The notes beneath the pieces were generated by a model. That model did no database searches. It saw only the letters and a list, made by a program, of their open reading frames with translations, and was not told the DNA's origin. Shown here piece after piece: positions 8,438 through 16,485 of a stretch of DNA of 40,454 bases. The position numbers were made by a program, and so were the translations under genes. How positions within the stretch are numbered: the first letter of the stretch is position 1; each line of letters opens with the position of its first letter. Source of the stretch: Acidimicrobiia bacterium (GTDB lineage Bacteria; Acidobacteriota; Vicinamibacteria; Vicinamibacterales; SCN-69-37); the NCBI GenBank assembly GCA_016871335.1, contig VFZF01000021.1, positions 1 through 40,454 on the forward strand, given 5' to 3'.

Positions 8438-9420
8438 AGGCGCAGGTGCTCATCACCACAGTTCCATTCGGTCAGAAGGATCGCGCGCCGATCGAGGCCC
8501 TGGAACGTGCGGGTCTCTCCTACGAAATCAACCCCTACGGCCGCCGGCTGACCGAAGCGGAGCTGGCCGGGCTTGTCGGTGACGTCGAGTGGATGGTCGC
8601 CGGCACCGAGCCCATCGGCGAACTGGTGTTTGCTGCGGCGCCGAACCTGAAGCTGGTGTCACGCGTCGGCATCGGGTTGGACAACGTGGATTTGCTCGCG
8701 GCGCGGCGCCGCGGGATCGCCGTCGCCTACACGCCGGACGGTCCGTCGCCGGCCGTGGCGGAACTGACGATTGGCCTGATGGTGTCGCTGTTGCGCGGCA
8801 TTCACCACGCCAACGCCGGCATGCACCAGGGCACGTGGGGGCGCATCATGGGCCGCCGCCTGGCCGAGGTGACGGTTGGTGTGGTGGGGGTGGGCCGGAT
8901 CGGCAGTCGCGTCCTGAAACTCGTGACGCCGTTTGGAGGACGCGTGCTCGCGCACGATGTGGAACCACGCGATCTGCCGGCGGGCGTCGAGGCGGTGGAC
9001 TTCGACACGTTGTGCCGCGAGTCGGACGTGATCTCGATCCACGTGCCGCTGACGGCCGCCACCCGCGGCATGTTCAGCGCAGACGTGCTCGCGAGGCTGA
9101 AGGCGGATGCGGTGCTGATCAACACCGCACGCGGCGGCATCGTCGACGAGGCGGCGCTGGCCACGGCGCTGCGCGGCGGCCGGTTGGGCGGTGCGGCGGT
9201 GGATGTGTTCTCGGTCGAGCCGTATGCGGGCGAATTGATCACCATCAACAACTGTCTGCTGACCAGCCACATGGGCTCGATGTCGGAAGACTGCCGGTTT
9301 GCGATGGAATACGACGCGGTGGATGCGGTCGTGCGCTTCGCACGAGGTGAAGTGGTGCCGCAGATGGTGCCGGAGTCGGAGTATCTGCTGCGCGAAATGG
9401 ATTCCGGGGGGCGCTCGTGA
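8434..9420 (+). CDS. D-2-hydroxyacid dehydrogenase, phosphoglycerate-dehydrogenase-like
   Basis: This protein of 328 residues has the NAD-binding GVVGVGRIGSR motif in its second half. The catalytic triad of the family is present: Arg in INTARGGIVDEAAL, Glu in AVDVFSVEPY, and His in LTSHMGSM. The N-terminal substrate domain includes LKLVSRVGIGLDNVD, as in SerA. The ACT domain of housekeeping SerA is absent. It should oxidise or reduce a D-2-hydroxy acid in the cytoplasm. In this setting it may act on a sugar-derived or glycerate-derived acid rather than serve serine synthesis. The ATG at 8434 overlaps the lactonase stop and starts directly with the first strand (MKAQVLITTVPF). A second, different member lies at 19910. 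Confidence 0.87.
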   Translation: MKAQVLITTVPFGQKDRAPIEALERAGLSYEINPYGRRLTEAELAGLVGDVEWMVAGTEPIGELVFAAAPNLKLVSRVGIGLDNVDLLAARRRGIAVAYTPDGPSPAVAELTIGLMVSLLRGIHHANAGMHQGTWGRIMGRRLAEVTVGVVGVGRIGSRVLKLVTPFGGRVLAHDVEPRDLPAGVEAVDFDTLCRESDVISIHVPLTAATRGMFSADVLARLKADAVLINTARGGIVDEAALATALRGGRLGGAAVDVFSVEPYAGELITINNCLLTSHMGSMSEDCRFAMEYDAVDAVVRFARGEVVPQMVPESEYLLREMDSGGRS

Positions 9421-10418
9421 GTGCGGTGACATCGTGGAAGGGCCTGCCGGTGCTGGTGACCGGGGCCGGAGGTTTTATTGGCAGCCATCTGGTGGAGTCA
9501 CTGGTGGCCAAAGGCGCAAAGGTGCGCGCGATGGTGCGGTACACGTCACGCGCCGACATCGGCACACTGGCGTTGCTCCCGGATGACGTGCGCGCGAGAA
9601 TCGAGATCGTGCAGGGGGACCTGAAAGCGGCCGACTCCGTGCGGCAGGCGGTGCGCGATCAGGCGGTGGTGTTCCACCTGGGGGCGCTGATCTCGATCCC
9701 GTTTTCGTACGTGAGTCCTGACGAGGCCGTGGACGTGAACGTGCGCGGCACGGCGCACGTGTTGTCGGCCGTGCGTGACCTGGGGGCCGCGCGCCTGATC
9801 CACACGTCCACCAGCGAGGTGTACGGCACGGCGCGGTATGTGCCCATGGACGAGGCGCACCCGCTGCAGGGCCAGTCGCCCTACTCGGCCAGCAAGATTG
9901 GTGCGGACAAACTCGTCGAAAGTTTCGTGAAGTCGTTCAACGTGCCGGCGGTGACCGTGCGGCCGTTCAACACGTTCGGGCCGCGGCAGTCCACCCGCGC
10001 GGTGATTCCGACGATCATCACGCAGCTCTACAAGGGCGAGACGGTGCGGCTCGGCAGTCTGCATCCCCTCCGCGACTTTACGTTTGTGTCCGACACGGTG
10101 AGCGGGTTCATCGCGGCGGCCGAAGCGGCGTCGGTCGAAGGTGAAGAAGTGAATCTGGGGACGGGGCGTGAAATTTCCGTCGGCGACCTCGTGGCCCTGA
10201 TCGGCCAGCTCATGAAGTGCACACCGGTCGTCGAGTCAAGGGACGAACGCATCAGGCCCGAGGCCAGCGAAGTGGATCGCCTCTGCGCCCAGAACGAGAG
10301 GGCGCGGCGCGTGTTCGGCTGGTCGCCGCAGGTCACGCTTGAAGAAGGCCTGCAGCACACCATCGACTGGGTCGGCGCCAACGGCGGGTTCTACCGCACG
10401 GAGTCCTACCATCGCTGA
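9417..10418 (+). CDS. LegB-like NDP-sugar 4,6-dehydratase (SDR)
   Basis: This extended SDR of 333 residues has TGAGGFIGSHLVESLV near the N-terminus, STSEVYGTARYVP, the YSASK Tyr/Lys pair at about residues 156-160, and VRPFNTFGPRQSTRAVIPTI. The string FHLGALISIPFSYVSPDEAV plus HTSTSEVYGTA and QSPYSASK closely follows the LegB branch of C. jejuni legionaminic acid synthesis, as remembered from that family. LegB makes the 4-keto-6-deoxy form of an NDP-GlcNAc sugar. Its partner aminotransferase LegC is not found in the window. It starts with GTG overlapping the dehydrogenase stop (GTGA) and overlaps the nucleotidyltransferase downstream. The pairing with a sugar-1-phosphate nucleotidyltransferase recalls the GDP-sugar route known from C. 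jejuni. Confidence 0.85.
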   Translation: MSAVTSWKGLPVLVTGAGGFIGSHLVESLVAKGAKVRAMVRYTSRADIGTLALLPDDVRARIEIVQGDLKAADSVRQAVRDQAVVFHLGALISIPFSYVSPDEAVDVNVRGTAHVLSAVRDLGAARLIHTSTSEVYGTARYVPMDEAHPLQGQSPYSASKIGADKLVESFVKSFNVPAVTVRPFNTFGPRQSTRAVIPTIITQLYKGETVRLGSLHPLRDFTFVSDTVSGFIAAAEAASVEGEEVNLGTGREISVGDLVALIGQLMKCTPVVESRDERIRPEASEVDRLCAQNERARRVFGWSPQVTLEEGLQHTIDWVGANGGFYRTESYHR

Positions 10419-11133
10419 GATCAGCCGGGCCGTCGTGCTCGCCGGCGGCCGGGGCACCCGCCTGCAGCCCTTCACGATCGCGTTTCCGAAACCGCTCGTC
10501 CCGGTCGGCGATCACCCCATCGTCGAAATCCTGCTGCGCCAGCTGAAACGCGCCGGAGTGCCGCGAGTCACGATGTCGGTGGGGCATCTGGCGGCGCTGA
10601 TCATGGCGTATTTTGCGCAGCGGCCGGTGGATGGACTTGCCATCGATTATTGCCATGAGTCCGAGCCCCTGGGCACCGCCGGACCACTCAGTCTGATCCC
10701 CGGCCTCACCGAGCGGTTTCTGGTACTCAACGGCGATCTGTTGACGACGCTGGATTTTGGAGACATGGTGCGGGCGCATGTGCAGTCCGGTGCCGTCGCC
10801 ACCATCGGTGCGTACCGGCGGGAACATCAGATCGATCTCGGTGTGCTCGAGAGCGACGCCACCGGACGGCTGACGGGATACATCGAGAAACCGACCCACA
10901 GTTATCAGGTCAGCATGGGCGTGTATGTCTTTGAGCCCGAGGTGCTCGCGTACCTGACGCGTGGCGAGCGGTGCGATCTGCCGCAACTCATCACGCGTCT
11001 GATGGCGGCCGGCCAACAGGTGCAGCTGTATCCGTTTGACGGGTACTGGCTTGATATCGGCCGCACCGAGGACTACGCGCGGGCGGTGGACGAGTACTCC
11101 ACGCTGCGCCCGCTCCTGTTGCCCGATGACTAA
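10339..11133 (+). CDS. Sugar-1-phosphate nucleotidyltransferase (start uncertain)
   Basis: This is a GT-A-fold nucleotidyltransferase with the activating loop VVLAGGRGTRLQPFTIAFPK, the metal-binding Asp in LVLNGDLL, GYIEKPTHSYQVSMGVYVFE, and YWLDIGRTEDYARA near the C-terminus. It should activate a hexose or hexosamine 1-phosphate to an NDP-sugar. By neighbourhood with LegB, a GDP- or UDP-GlcN(Ac)-type product is likely. The start is a problem: homology begins near 10411, but no ATG, GTG or TTG occurs in frame there. The only upstream candidate is TTG at 10339, inside the LegB gene with an 80-base overlap; GTG at 10435 would cut into the nucleotide-binding loop. An ATC start at 10411 is conceivable. 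It overlaps the next gene by eight bases. Confidence 0.82.
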   Translation: MKKACSTPSTGSAPTAGSTARSPTIAEISRAVVLAGGRGTRLQPFTIAFPKPLVPVGDHPIVEILLRQLKRAGVPRVTMSVGHLAALIMAYFAQRPVDGLAIDYCHESEPLGTAGPLSLIPGLTERFLVLNGDLLTTLDFGDMVRAHVQSGAVATIGAYRREHQIDLGVLESDATGRLTGYIEKPTHSYQVSMGVYVFEPEVLAYLTRGERCDLPQLITRLMAAGQQVQLYPFDGYWLDIGRTEDYARAVDEYSTLRPLLLPDD

Positions 11134-12196
11134 GGCGCCCCGGCTGTCGCGGGTCCTGCTGACCGTGCTGTTTGTCGCGTGTGCCCTGGAAGGCGGCGCC
11201 CGGCTGTTTTTTCTGGCGACGTCGCGACTGGTGCCCGATCCCCGGGCGAAGGCGGCCGGATACGCGGGGGCCGAGTGGCCGGCGGAGTTCTTCCGCGAGC
11301 TGCGCGCCGCGCCCGTGCGCTGGCATCCCTACATCACCTGGAAGCAGGCCAGGTTCACCGGGCAACACCTCAACGTGAATGAGGAAGGTGACCGTGCGAC
11401 GTGGCAGGGGGACGCGATCGAGGCCGACCTGCCGACGGTGGTGATGGTGGGCGGGTCCACGGTGTTTGGCGTCGGGTCCCGCGATGACCAGACGCTGCCG
11501 TCCGCGGTCGCGCGGCACCTGGTCAACTCCAGCGAACCGGCGCGTGTACACAACTTCGGTCAGGTCGGTTACGTCACGAGCCAGGATCTGATCCACCTCC
11601 AGTTGCATCTGCGTGCCGGCCTGCGGCCGGACGTCGTGGTGTTTTACGGCGGCGCGGGTGATGTCGTCGCGGCCTGGCAGAGCGGTGTCGCCGGGGTGCC
11701 GCAGAACGAAGAGAACCGCGCTGTCGAGTTCAACGCCGGCCAGCCGGCCAGTGTCGGGTCGGCGTGGCGCATCGCGACGTCCGGCACCCGGCGCCTGCTT
11801 GGTGCGTTGACGGCGATTCCGCGCGAGGAGGATGCCGCTGCCACACGCGCGCTCGCGACCGAAGTTGTCGCGTCGTATGCCGCAGACCTGCGCGCGGCCC
11901 GCGCGCTGGCCGTGGAGTACGGGTTCGAGCTGGTGGCGGTGTGGCAGCCGGTGTCGCCGACGCCGCGGTTTGCGACGATGTGGCCGTTGTATGAGGAAAC
12001 ACGCGCCGCGCTCCGCGACGGCGCTGTGGTGCCGGCGTCTGTGCGATGGGTGGACCTGGCCGGTGTGATCGCGGCAGAGTCGCCGATGTTCATTGACGCG
12101 TTCCATGTCACCGAAGAGGGCAATGCGGCCCTGGCGGCTGCGCTGGCGCCGGTCGTCGCTTCGCTCCTGGCCGGACGCCGGCCTCAGACGCCGTGA
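11126..12196 (+). CDS. SGNH/GDSL-hydrolase-like membrane-anchored protein
   Basis: This protein of 356 residues has an N-terminal hydrophobic segment (about residues 6-24, VLLTVLFVACALEGGARLFF) that probably anchors it in the membrane. The SGNH blocks are recognisable. Block I is VMVGGSTVFGVGSRDDQT with the nucleophile Ser, block II is NFGQVGYVTSQD, and block V is IDAFHVTEEGN with the catalytic Asp-His pair. Block III reads FYGGAGDV, where relatives next to MBOAT proteins usually show G-x-N-D, so the oxyanion-hole Asn appears replaced by Gly. It overlaps the MBOAT gene (GTGA), and such pairs typically transfer or remove acyl groups on exported glycans. The ATG at 11126 overlaps the preceding stop. 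The acyl donor and glycan are unknown. Confidence 0.78.
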   Translation: MTKAPRLSRVLLTVLFVACALEGGARLFFLATSRLVPDPRAKAAGYAGAEWPAEFFRELRAAPVRWHPYITWKQARFTGQHLNVNEEGDRATWQGDAIEADLPTVVMVGGSTVFGVGSRDDQTLPSAVARHLVNSSEPARVHNFGQVGYVTSQDLIHLQLHLRAGLRPDVVVFYGGAGDVVAAWQSGVAGVPQNEENRAVEFNAGQPASVGSAWRIATSGTRRLLGALTAIPREEDAAATRALATEVVASYAADLRAARALAVEYGFELVAVWQPVSPTPRFATMWPLYEETRAALRDGAVVPASVRWVDLAGVIAAESPMFIDAFHVTEEGNAALAAALAPVVASLLAGRRPQTP

Positions 12197-13611
12197 ATTT
12201 CGCCTCGATTGCGTTTGTCGTGTTGTTCGCCCTGGTGTTCCTCGCCAGGCTGACGATTGGCAGACGCCGGACTGAGCCGGCGTTCATCGCGGTGCTCGTG
12301 GTGGCCAGCACTGTCTTTTACGCCTGGCACGTGCCGACGTACCTGGCGTTGTTGTTATTGAGCGCCGGCGTCGACTACATCGCCGCCCGGCGGATCGCGG
12401 ATGCCGCGCCCGACGCCACCAGGTATCGCCGGCTGCTGCTGATCGTGTCTTTGTCGGCCAATCTGGGCTTGCTCGGATTCTTCAAGTATTTCGAGTTCCT
12501 GCTGCGGTCCGCCGTCGATGTGTTGAGCTGGTTCGGACCTGTCGCGGCACCGCCTGATCTCGGCATTGTGCTGCCGATGGGCATCAGCTTCTACACGTTC
12601 CAGTCCATGTCGTACACCATTGACGTGTACCGCGGCGTGTTGCAGCCCTACCGATCGTTTGCGCCGTTTTATCTCTTCATCAGTTTTTTTCCTCAGCTTG
12701 TGGCGGGCCCGATCGTGCGGGCCACGGAGTGGGTGCCCCAGGCGGCGAAACCGCGGCGGCTTCGTCTGGTGTCGTTCTACGAAGGCGCGTGGCTGATGGT
12801 GCTCGGGTTCTTCTTCAAACTGGTCGTCGCCGACAATCTCGGCGCGATCGTGAACACGCAGTGGGCCGCTGCGGCTGTGCCTGGTGGCGCGGCGTGGCCG
12901 GCCCTGCTGGTCGCGTTGTTGTTCTCGGGGCAGATCTTCGCGGACTTCGCGGGGTACTCCGGCATCGCCATCGGTCTCGGGTACCTGCTGGGCTTCCGGT
13001 TTCCCGAGAATTTCCGTGCGCCCTACATCGCGGCGTCATTCCGCGAGTTCTGGACGCGCTGGCACATCACGCTGTCGCGATGGCTGCGTGACTACCTGTA
13101 CATCCCCCTTGGCGGCAACCGGAAGGGCAGAGCCCGCACGGAGATCAATCTGCTGCTGGTGATGTTGCTCGGCGGCTTGTGGCACGGTGCGGCGTACCGG
13201 TTCATCATCTGGGGCGCGATTCACGGTGTGGCCCTGGCGGTGGAGCGGCAGCTCGGCATGGACGGCGCATCGCGGCGCCGCGGCGCCCTCGCCACCGTGG
13301 GGTGGTTCCTCGTCGTCCAGGCCGTGGTGCTGGTCGGGTGGGTGTTCTTTCGCAGCCAGACACACGGGGAAGCCCTGGGCCTGCTCGGGAACATCGTCAG
13401 TCTGCGAGGCGGCGATGCGCCCCCATGGGGTTTTGCCGGCGTGATGTTCCTGATGCCGCTGGTGGTTCATCACGTCTGGTGGTGGGTCACCGAACATCGC
13501 CTCGCCCGCCCGCTCGGTGCACGTGGCCGCACGATCCTCGCGGCACTGATGCTGATGGCCATGGCGACGATCTCGGGCTCGGCGGGGGACTTCCTCTACT
13601 TCCAGTTCTGA
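12193..13611 (+). CDS. MBOAT family membrane O-acyltransferase (AlgI-like)
   Basis: This polytopic membrane protein of 472 residues has about 10-12 hydrophobic segments. The AlgI/DltB-type core is clear: LPMGISFYTFQSMSYTIDVY, FISFFPQLVAGPIVRA, ADFAGYSGIAIGLG, FREFWTRWHITLSRWLRDYL, and GGLWHGAAYRFIIWGAIHG with the conserved active-site His (about residue 331). Such proteins pass acyl groups, usually acetyl, across the membrane onto extracellular polysaccharide. They act together with an SGNH-type partner, which here is directly upstream. The GTG start at 12193 overlaps that partner's stop. It is the last gene before a 273-bp non-coding stretch filled with inverted repeats. Confidence 0.93.
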   Translation: MNFASIAFVVLFALVFLARLTIGRRRTEPAFIAVLVVASTVFYAWHVPTYLALLLLSAGVDYIAARRIADAAPDATRYRRLLLIVSLSANLGLLGFFKYFEFLLRSAVDVLSWFGPVAAPPDLGIVLPMGISFYTFQSMSYTIDVYRGVLQPYRSFAPFYLFISFFPQLVAGPIVRATEWVPQAAKPRRLRLVSFYEGAWLMVLGFFFKLVVADNLGAIVNTQWAAAAVPGGAAWPALLVALLFSGQIFADFAGYSGIAIGLGYLLGFRFPENFRAPYIAASFREFWTRWHITLSRWLRDYLYIPLGGNRKGRARTEINLLLVMLLGGLWHGAAYRFIIWGAIHGVALAVERQLGMDGASRRRGALATVGWFLVVQAVVLVGWVFFRSQTHGEALGLLGNIVSLRGGDAPPWGFAGVMFLMPLVVHHVWWWVTEHRLARPLGARGRTILAALMLMAMATISGSAGDFLYFQF

Positions 13612-13659
13612 TCTTTCCACCATGGGGGACTTCGTTTTCACCATGGGGGACATGGGGTT

Positions 13660-13857
13660 CCATGGAGGAGTCCGGAGACACGGGGTTGAGCGCCCGGCAT
13701 TCTGCCGGGCGCAGTGCGAGGGGGGCGTGGTCCAGAGCGAAAACACCACTCGCCTGAACCATCAGGTGATTTCGTTCTGGACCACCCCCCCCCTCGCACC
13801 GTGCCGCTGACGCGGCACTCAACCCCTCACCCCCATGGATCCTCATGGCCTCCATGG
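13660..13857. repeat. Large nested palindromic element with three hairpins
   Basis: The gap between MBOAT and the next gene (13612-13884) is built of inverted repeats. Outer arms are CCATGGAGG (13660-13668) and CCTCCATGG (13849-13857). The next arms are GGGGTTGAG (13682-13690) and CTCAACCCC (13818-13826). Inside lie a perfect 10-bp stem with a TTC loop (13690-13712), a long hairpin (13714-13799) with about 31-bp arms and about three mismatches that itself contains CCTGA-ACCA-TCAGG, and a 7-bp stem (13801-13818). No coding sequence is evident. It resembles a non-autonomous mobile element (MITE or REP-like). It could also terminate MBOAT transcription. Confidence 0.75.
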
Positions 13858-13867
13858 TGAGCCCTTC

Positions 13868-13876
13868 TGGTACACT
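13868..13876 (+). promoter_or_regulatory. Candidate extended -10 promoter element (TGGTACACT)
   Basis: TG-N-TACACT lies nine bases before the ATG at 13885, directly after the palindromic element. It would restart transcription for the small membrane protein and the two SGNH genes with almost no leader. The same word type occurs at 389, 5394 and 8412. Confidence 0.4.
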
Positions 13877-13884
13877 TTCCCCAG

Positions 13885-14058
13885 ATGTCCCGCGAGCCTG
13901 AGGAGCAGGAACCGAGTTTCATGGACGACCTGCGCGCGTATCTGGGCCGCAGTCGCAGCTGGTTGACGACGCCGCTGCTCATCGTCCTCGCAGTGCTAGT
14001 GTTGGCGTTGCTCTGGGGATCGCTCGAGGCGTTGCCGTTTGTCTACGACATCTTCTGA
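13885..14058 (+). CDS. Small membrane protein, DUF5989-like
   Basis: This short gene encodes 57 residues. A charged N-terminus (MSREPEEQEPSFMDDLRAYL) is followed by a basic turn (GRSRSW), one strongly hydrophobic segment (TTPLLIVLAVLVLALLWGSL) and the end VYDIF. This layout (xFxxDLxxFxxxRKxWWLxP, one membrane segment, ending in PFIYxxF) matches the DUF5989 family. Those small proteins sit beside SGNH hydrolases and SxtJ-type membrane proteins in glycan loci. Its function is unknown; it may help assemble or tether the neighbouring enzymes. The reading frame overlaps the next gene by up to 20 bases. The assignment rests on pattern and context, since the protein is very short. Confidence 0.75.
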   Translation: MSREPEEQEPSFMDDLRAYLGRSRSWLTTPLLIVLAVLVLALLWGSLEALPFVYDIF

Positions 14059-15262
14059 GCGCCCCTCGTTTCGGCGGCGCGTGCGGCGCCTGGTCATCCG
14101 TCTCATCGGCCTCACGATGGGAGGGCTGGTAGTGGTGCTCCTGGCGGCGGTGATTGAAGGCGCGTCGTGGGGTGTGCTGACGGCGAAGGGCAAGATCACG
14201 GAGCCGTTTGGGAGCCGATATCAGCCGAGGACGTCGTATCAGTACTTCCCCTACATCGGGTACCGGTACGCGCCGTTCCGGAAAGACGTGCGCACCGGGC
14301 TGGATACCGATCGCCACGGGTTCATTCACAATGGCGACGCCGATCGCGACTTGTCCACCAAGGCGCCCGGCGTGTATCGCATCTTTCTCGTCGGCGGCTC
14401 CAATGTGGCGGGGGACACGGGCGGCCCAGTCACGATTTCGGGGCGGCTTGAGGCGCGGCTGAACGAGACGGCGGAGCCAGGGCGCCGGTATGAGGTGGTG
14501 AATGCCGGCGTGTCGGGCTGGTTGTCGTCGCAGGAACTGGCGTTCATCACGTATTACGTCGCGGACTTTCAGCCGGACCTGATCATCTCGTTCAATGGTT
14601 TCACCGACGTCTATCAGGCCATTCGTGCGCCGCGCGAAGGGTATGGGCCCAATGCCAACAACCACCTGACGTCGGCCGCGCGCGCCGCGTTTGTGCATAC
14701 GTACTCGGTGCGTGGCACGTTCGCGCAGGCGTTGGGCCTGTTGACGGCGCGTTCGTATGTGACTGAGGTTCTCGATGAGCTGACCGCGTCGGTGCGGTAT
14801 CGGGTGGGCGGTACTCCGGCGCCTGAGGCCGATGATGCGCCGCCGCCTGGTCTGGGATCTGATCCGTTGCGTTACCACCGGCAGAATCATCGGCTGATTC
14901 TCGCGGCCGCATCCGCCTTGCGTGTGCCGATTTTGTCTGCTCTGCAGCCGACAGTGCTGCGCTCAAAGTCATTGGACAAACCGTACCGGCAGGTGTTCAT
15001 CCAGGAAGTTGACATGAGCTGGAGCCGCATCGACTTCTGGTCCGAGAAGGACCGGTTGTATGCCGAGGCGAGAGCACAGGTTGCGGCCGCGGCGGCAGAA
15101 TGGCCGGCCGGCTGCCAGCAGCTGGTGCGCGACTATTCGACGCTGTTTGATACGGAGACGGAACCGGCGTATCCCGACCAGGGGCACTTCACGGTGTGGG
15201 CGAACGATCGGATTGCGGCCGCCATGGCCGACGACCTTCGGATGTGGAGGCAGGGATGTTGA
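14039..15262 (+). CDS. SGNH-hydrolase-like membrane-anchored protein (tandem copy 1)
   Basis: This protein of about 407 residues starts with a basic stretch and one membrane segment (residues 18-41, including MGGLVVVLLAAVIEG). SGNH blocks follow: block I FLVGGSNVAGDTGG, block II NAGVSGWLSSQE, and block V YPDQGHFTVWANDR with Asp and His. Block III reads FNGFTDVYQAI: where the tandem paralogue at 15256 has NGFND, the Asn is Thr here, so catalysis may be altered. It probably acts outside the membrane on acyl groups of the glycan. The TTG at 14039 overlaps the small gene by 20 bases; GTG at 14081 is an alternative start, and neither has a clear ribosome site. It overlaps the second copy by seven bases. 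Confidence 0.75.
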   Translation: MSTTSSERPSFRRRVRRLVIRLIGLTMGGLVVVLLAAVIEGASWGVLTAKGKITEPFGSRYQPRTSYQYFPYIGYRYAPFRKDVRTGLDTDRHGFIHNGDADRDLSTKAPGVYRIFLVGGSNVAGDTGGPVTISGRLEARLNETAEPGRRYEVVNAGVSGWLSSQELAFITYYVADFQPDLIISFNGFTDVYQAIRAPREGYGPNANNHLTSAARAAFVHTYSVRGTFAQALGLLTARSYVTEVLDELTASVRYRVGGTPAPEADDAPPPGLGSDPLRYHRQNHRLILAAASALRVPILSALQPTVLRSKSLDKPYRQVFIQEVDMSWSRIDFWSEKDRLYAEARAQVAAAAAEWPAGCQQLVRDYSTLFDTETEPAYPDQGHFTVWANDRIAAAMADDLRMWRQGC

Positions 15263-16434
15263 AACGACTCGCGGTGCGTGCCGTCGCGCTGGGGCTCGGG
15301 ATTCTAGTCGTGCTGGTGATCGGATTGCTGATCGAAGGCGCGTCGTGGGGCCTCCTGCGCGCAAAGGGCAAGACGACGGAGGCCTTCGGCCGCCGATACC
15401 ACGTGAATGCACATGTGCGGTACCGGCCGTGGACCGGCCCGATGTACAGGCCGTATCAGAACGAGGTGCGCACCGGGCTTGGCACCGACCGTCACGGGTT
15501 CATTCACAACGGCGATCCGTCGCGCGACCTTACCACCAAGGCCCCGGGCGTGTATCGCATCTTCATCCTTGGTGGATCCCCGGTGGCCGGCATGTGGAGT
15601 GGGGATGTCACGATCGCAGGGCGGCTTGAGGTGCTGTTGAATGCCGGACCCGATCCCGCCGGTCGCCGGTTCGAGGTGGTCAACGCCGCCATGGAAGGCT
15701 GGAACTCATCGCAGGAACTGGCGATGTTGTCGAACTATCTCCCGGAGTTTGCGCCTGATCTCATCATCGCCATCAACGGCTTTAATGACGTGTTCCATGC
15801 GATCCGAGCGCCGCGGGAAGGCTACGAACCCAACATCTCGGGCCATCTCACCCAGTTGGCGAATGCTGCGTTCACCCACACCTATTCCGCGTCGGGCACA
15901 CTCTCGCAGGCCCTCGGCATTCTGATCAACCGGTCGTACGTCAGCGGGGTGTTCGACGAGGTCGGCGGCATGATTCGCGCGCGCACGGGCGCGGCCGACC
16001 TCGACCCGAATGCGCCGCCTCCGGCCGGGATTGGTCCGGACCCACTGCGGTATTACCGGCGGAATGTCGCGATGCAGATGGCCGTCTCCAGGGGACTCGA
16101 CTTTTCCCACATGGCCGTGCTGATGCCGACAGTGCTCGCGTCCAATGGCGACGGGAAGCCGGACAGGCAGCCCTATATCGACCAGAGCCGATCGAGCTGG
16201 GCCCGCATCGACTATTGGGCCGAAAAGGAGCAGCTCTACACGGAGGCGCGGGAGACGTTCCGCGTCTATGCGGCCCGGCACGACGATGGTCGCCGAATGG
16301 TCGTGCGGGATTACTCCGGCTTGCTCGATGGCGCGGTGGACGCCTACATCGACCAGTCCCACTATTCGAGGGCGGGGGCGGATGCGATGGCCCGTCGGCT
16401 CGCCGAGGACATGCGGGACACGATCCTGCGATAG
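15256..16434 (+). CDS. SGNH-hydrolase-like membrane-anchored protein (tandem copy 2)
   Basis: This protein of 392 residues is a clear paralogue of the preceding gene. An N-terminal membrane segment (residues 7-25, ending GLLIEGASWG) is followed by the shared regions EVRTGLGTDRHGFIHNGD and KAPGVYRIFILGGSPVAG (block I), NAAMEGWNSSQE (block II), NGFNDVFHAIRAPREGYEPN (block III with the Asn intact) and YIDQSHYSRAGADA (block V with Asp and His). All SGNH catalytic positions are present, so this copy should be active as an esterase or acyltransferase. The ATG at 15256 has GGAGG five bases upstream, which decides the start over the in-frame ATG at 15196. A promoter for the next operon begins 19 bases after its stop. 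Confidence 0.8.
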   Translation: MLKRLAVRAVALGLGILVVLVIGLLIEGASWGLLRAKGKTTEAFGRRYHVNAHVRYRPWTGPMYRPYQNEVRTGLGTDRHGFIHNGDPSRDLTTKAPGVYRIFILGGSPVAGMWSGDVTIAGRLEVLLNAGPDPAGRRFEVVNAAMEGWNSSQELAMLSNYLPEFAPDLIIAINGFNDVFHAIRAPREGYEPNISGHLTQLANAAFTHTYSASGTLSQALGILINRSYVSGVFDEVGGMIRARTGAADLDPNAPPPAGIGPDPLRYYRRNVAMQMAVSRGLDFSHMAVLMPTVLASNGDGKPDRQPYIDQSRSSWARIDYWAEKEQLYTEARETFRVYAARHDDGRRMVVRDYSGLLDGAVDAYIDQSHYSRAGADAMARRLAEDMRDTILR

Positions 16435-16452
16435 CGAAATCCCTGCAAGTGA

Positions 16453-16482
16453 TTGACATAATGGGCATTTCCAGCGCACAAT
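16453..16482 (+). promoter_or_regulatory. Sigma70-type promoter of the regulator-led operon
   Basis: A perfect -35 hexamer TTGACA (16453-16458), an 18-bp spacer and CACAAT (16477-16482) predict a start near 16489. This is the best-looking promoter in the window. It precedes the regulator and about 24 kb of tightly packed genes. The predicted start falls inside the inverted repeat at 16486-16508. Confidence 0.65.
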
Positions 16483-16485
16483 GAC

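Noticed and set aside
8434-9420. Housekeeping serA
   Set aside because: The ACT domain is absent and the gene is fused by overlap to glycan genes, so a specialised dehydrogenase is more likely.
13690-13712. Simple rho-independent terminator of the MBOAT gene
   Set aside because: The stem is strong but has no T-run, and it is one part of a larger symmetric element, so it is reported as a repeat instead.
13660-13857. CRISPR array or integron site
   Set aside because: The repeats are inverted, not regularly spaced direct repeats, and no cas or integrase gene is present.
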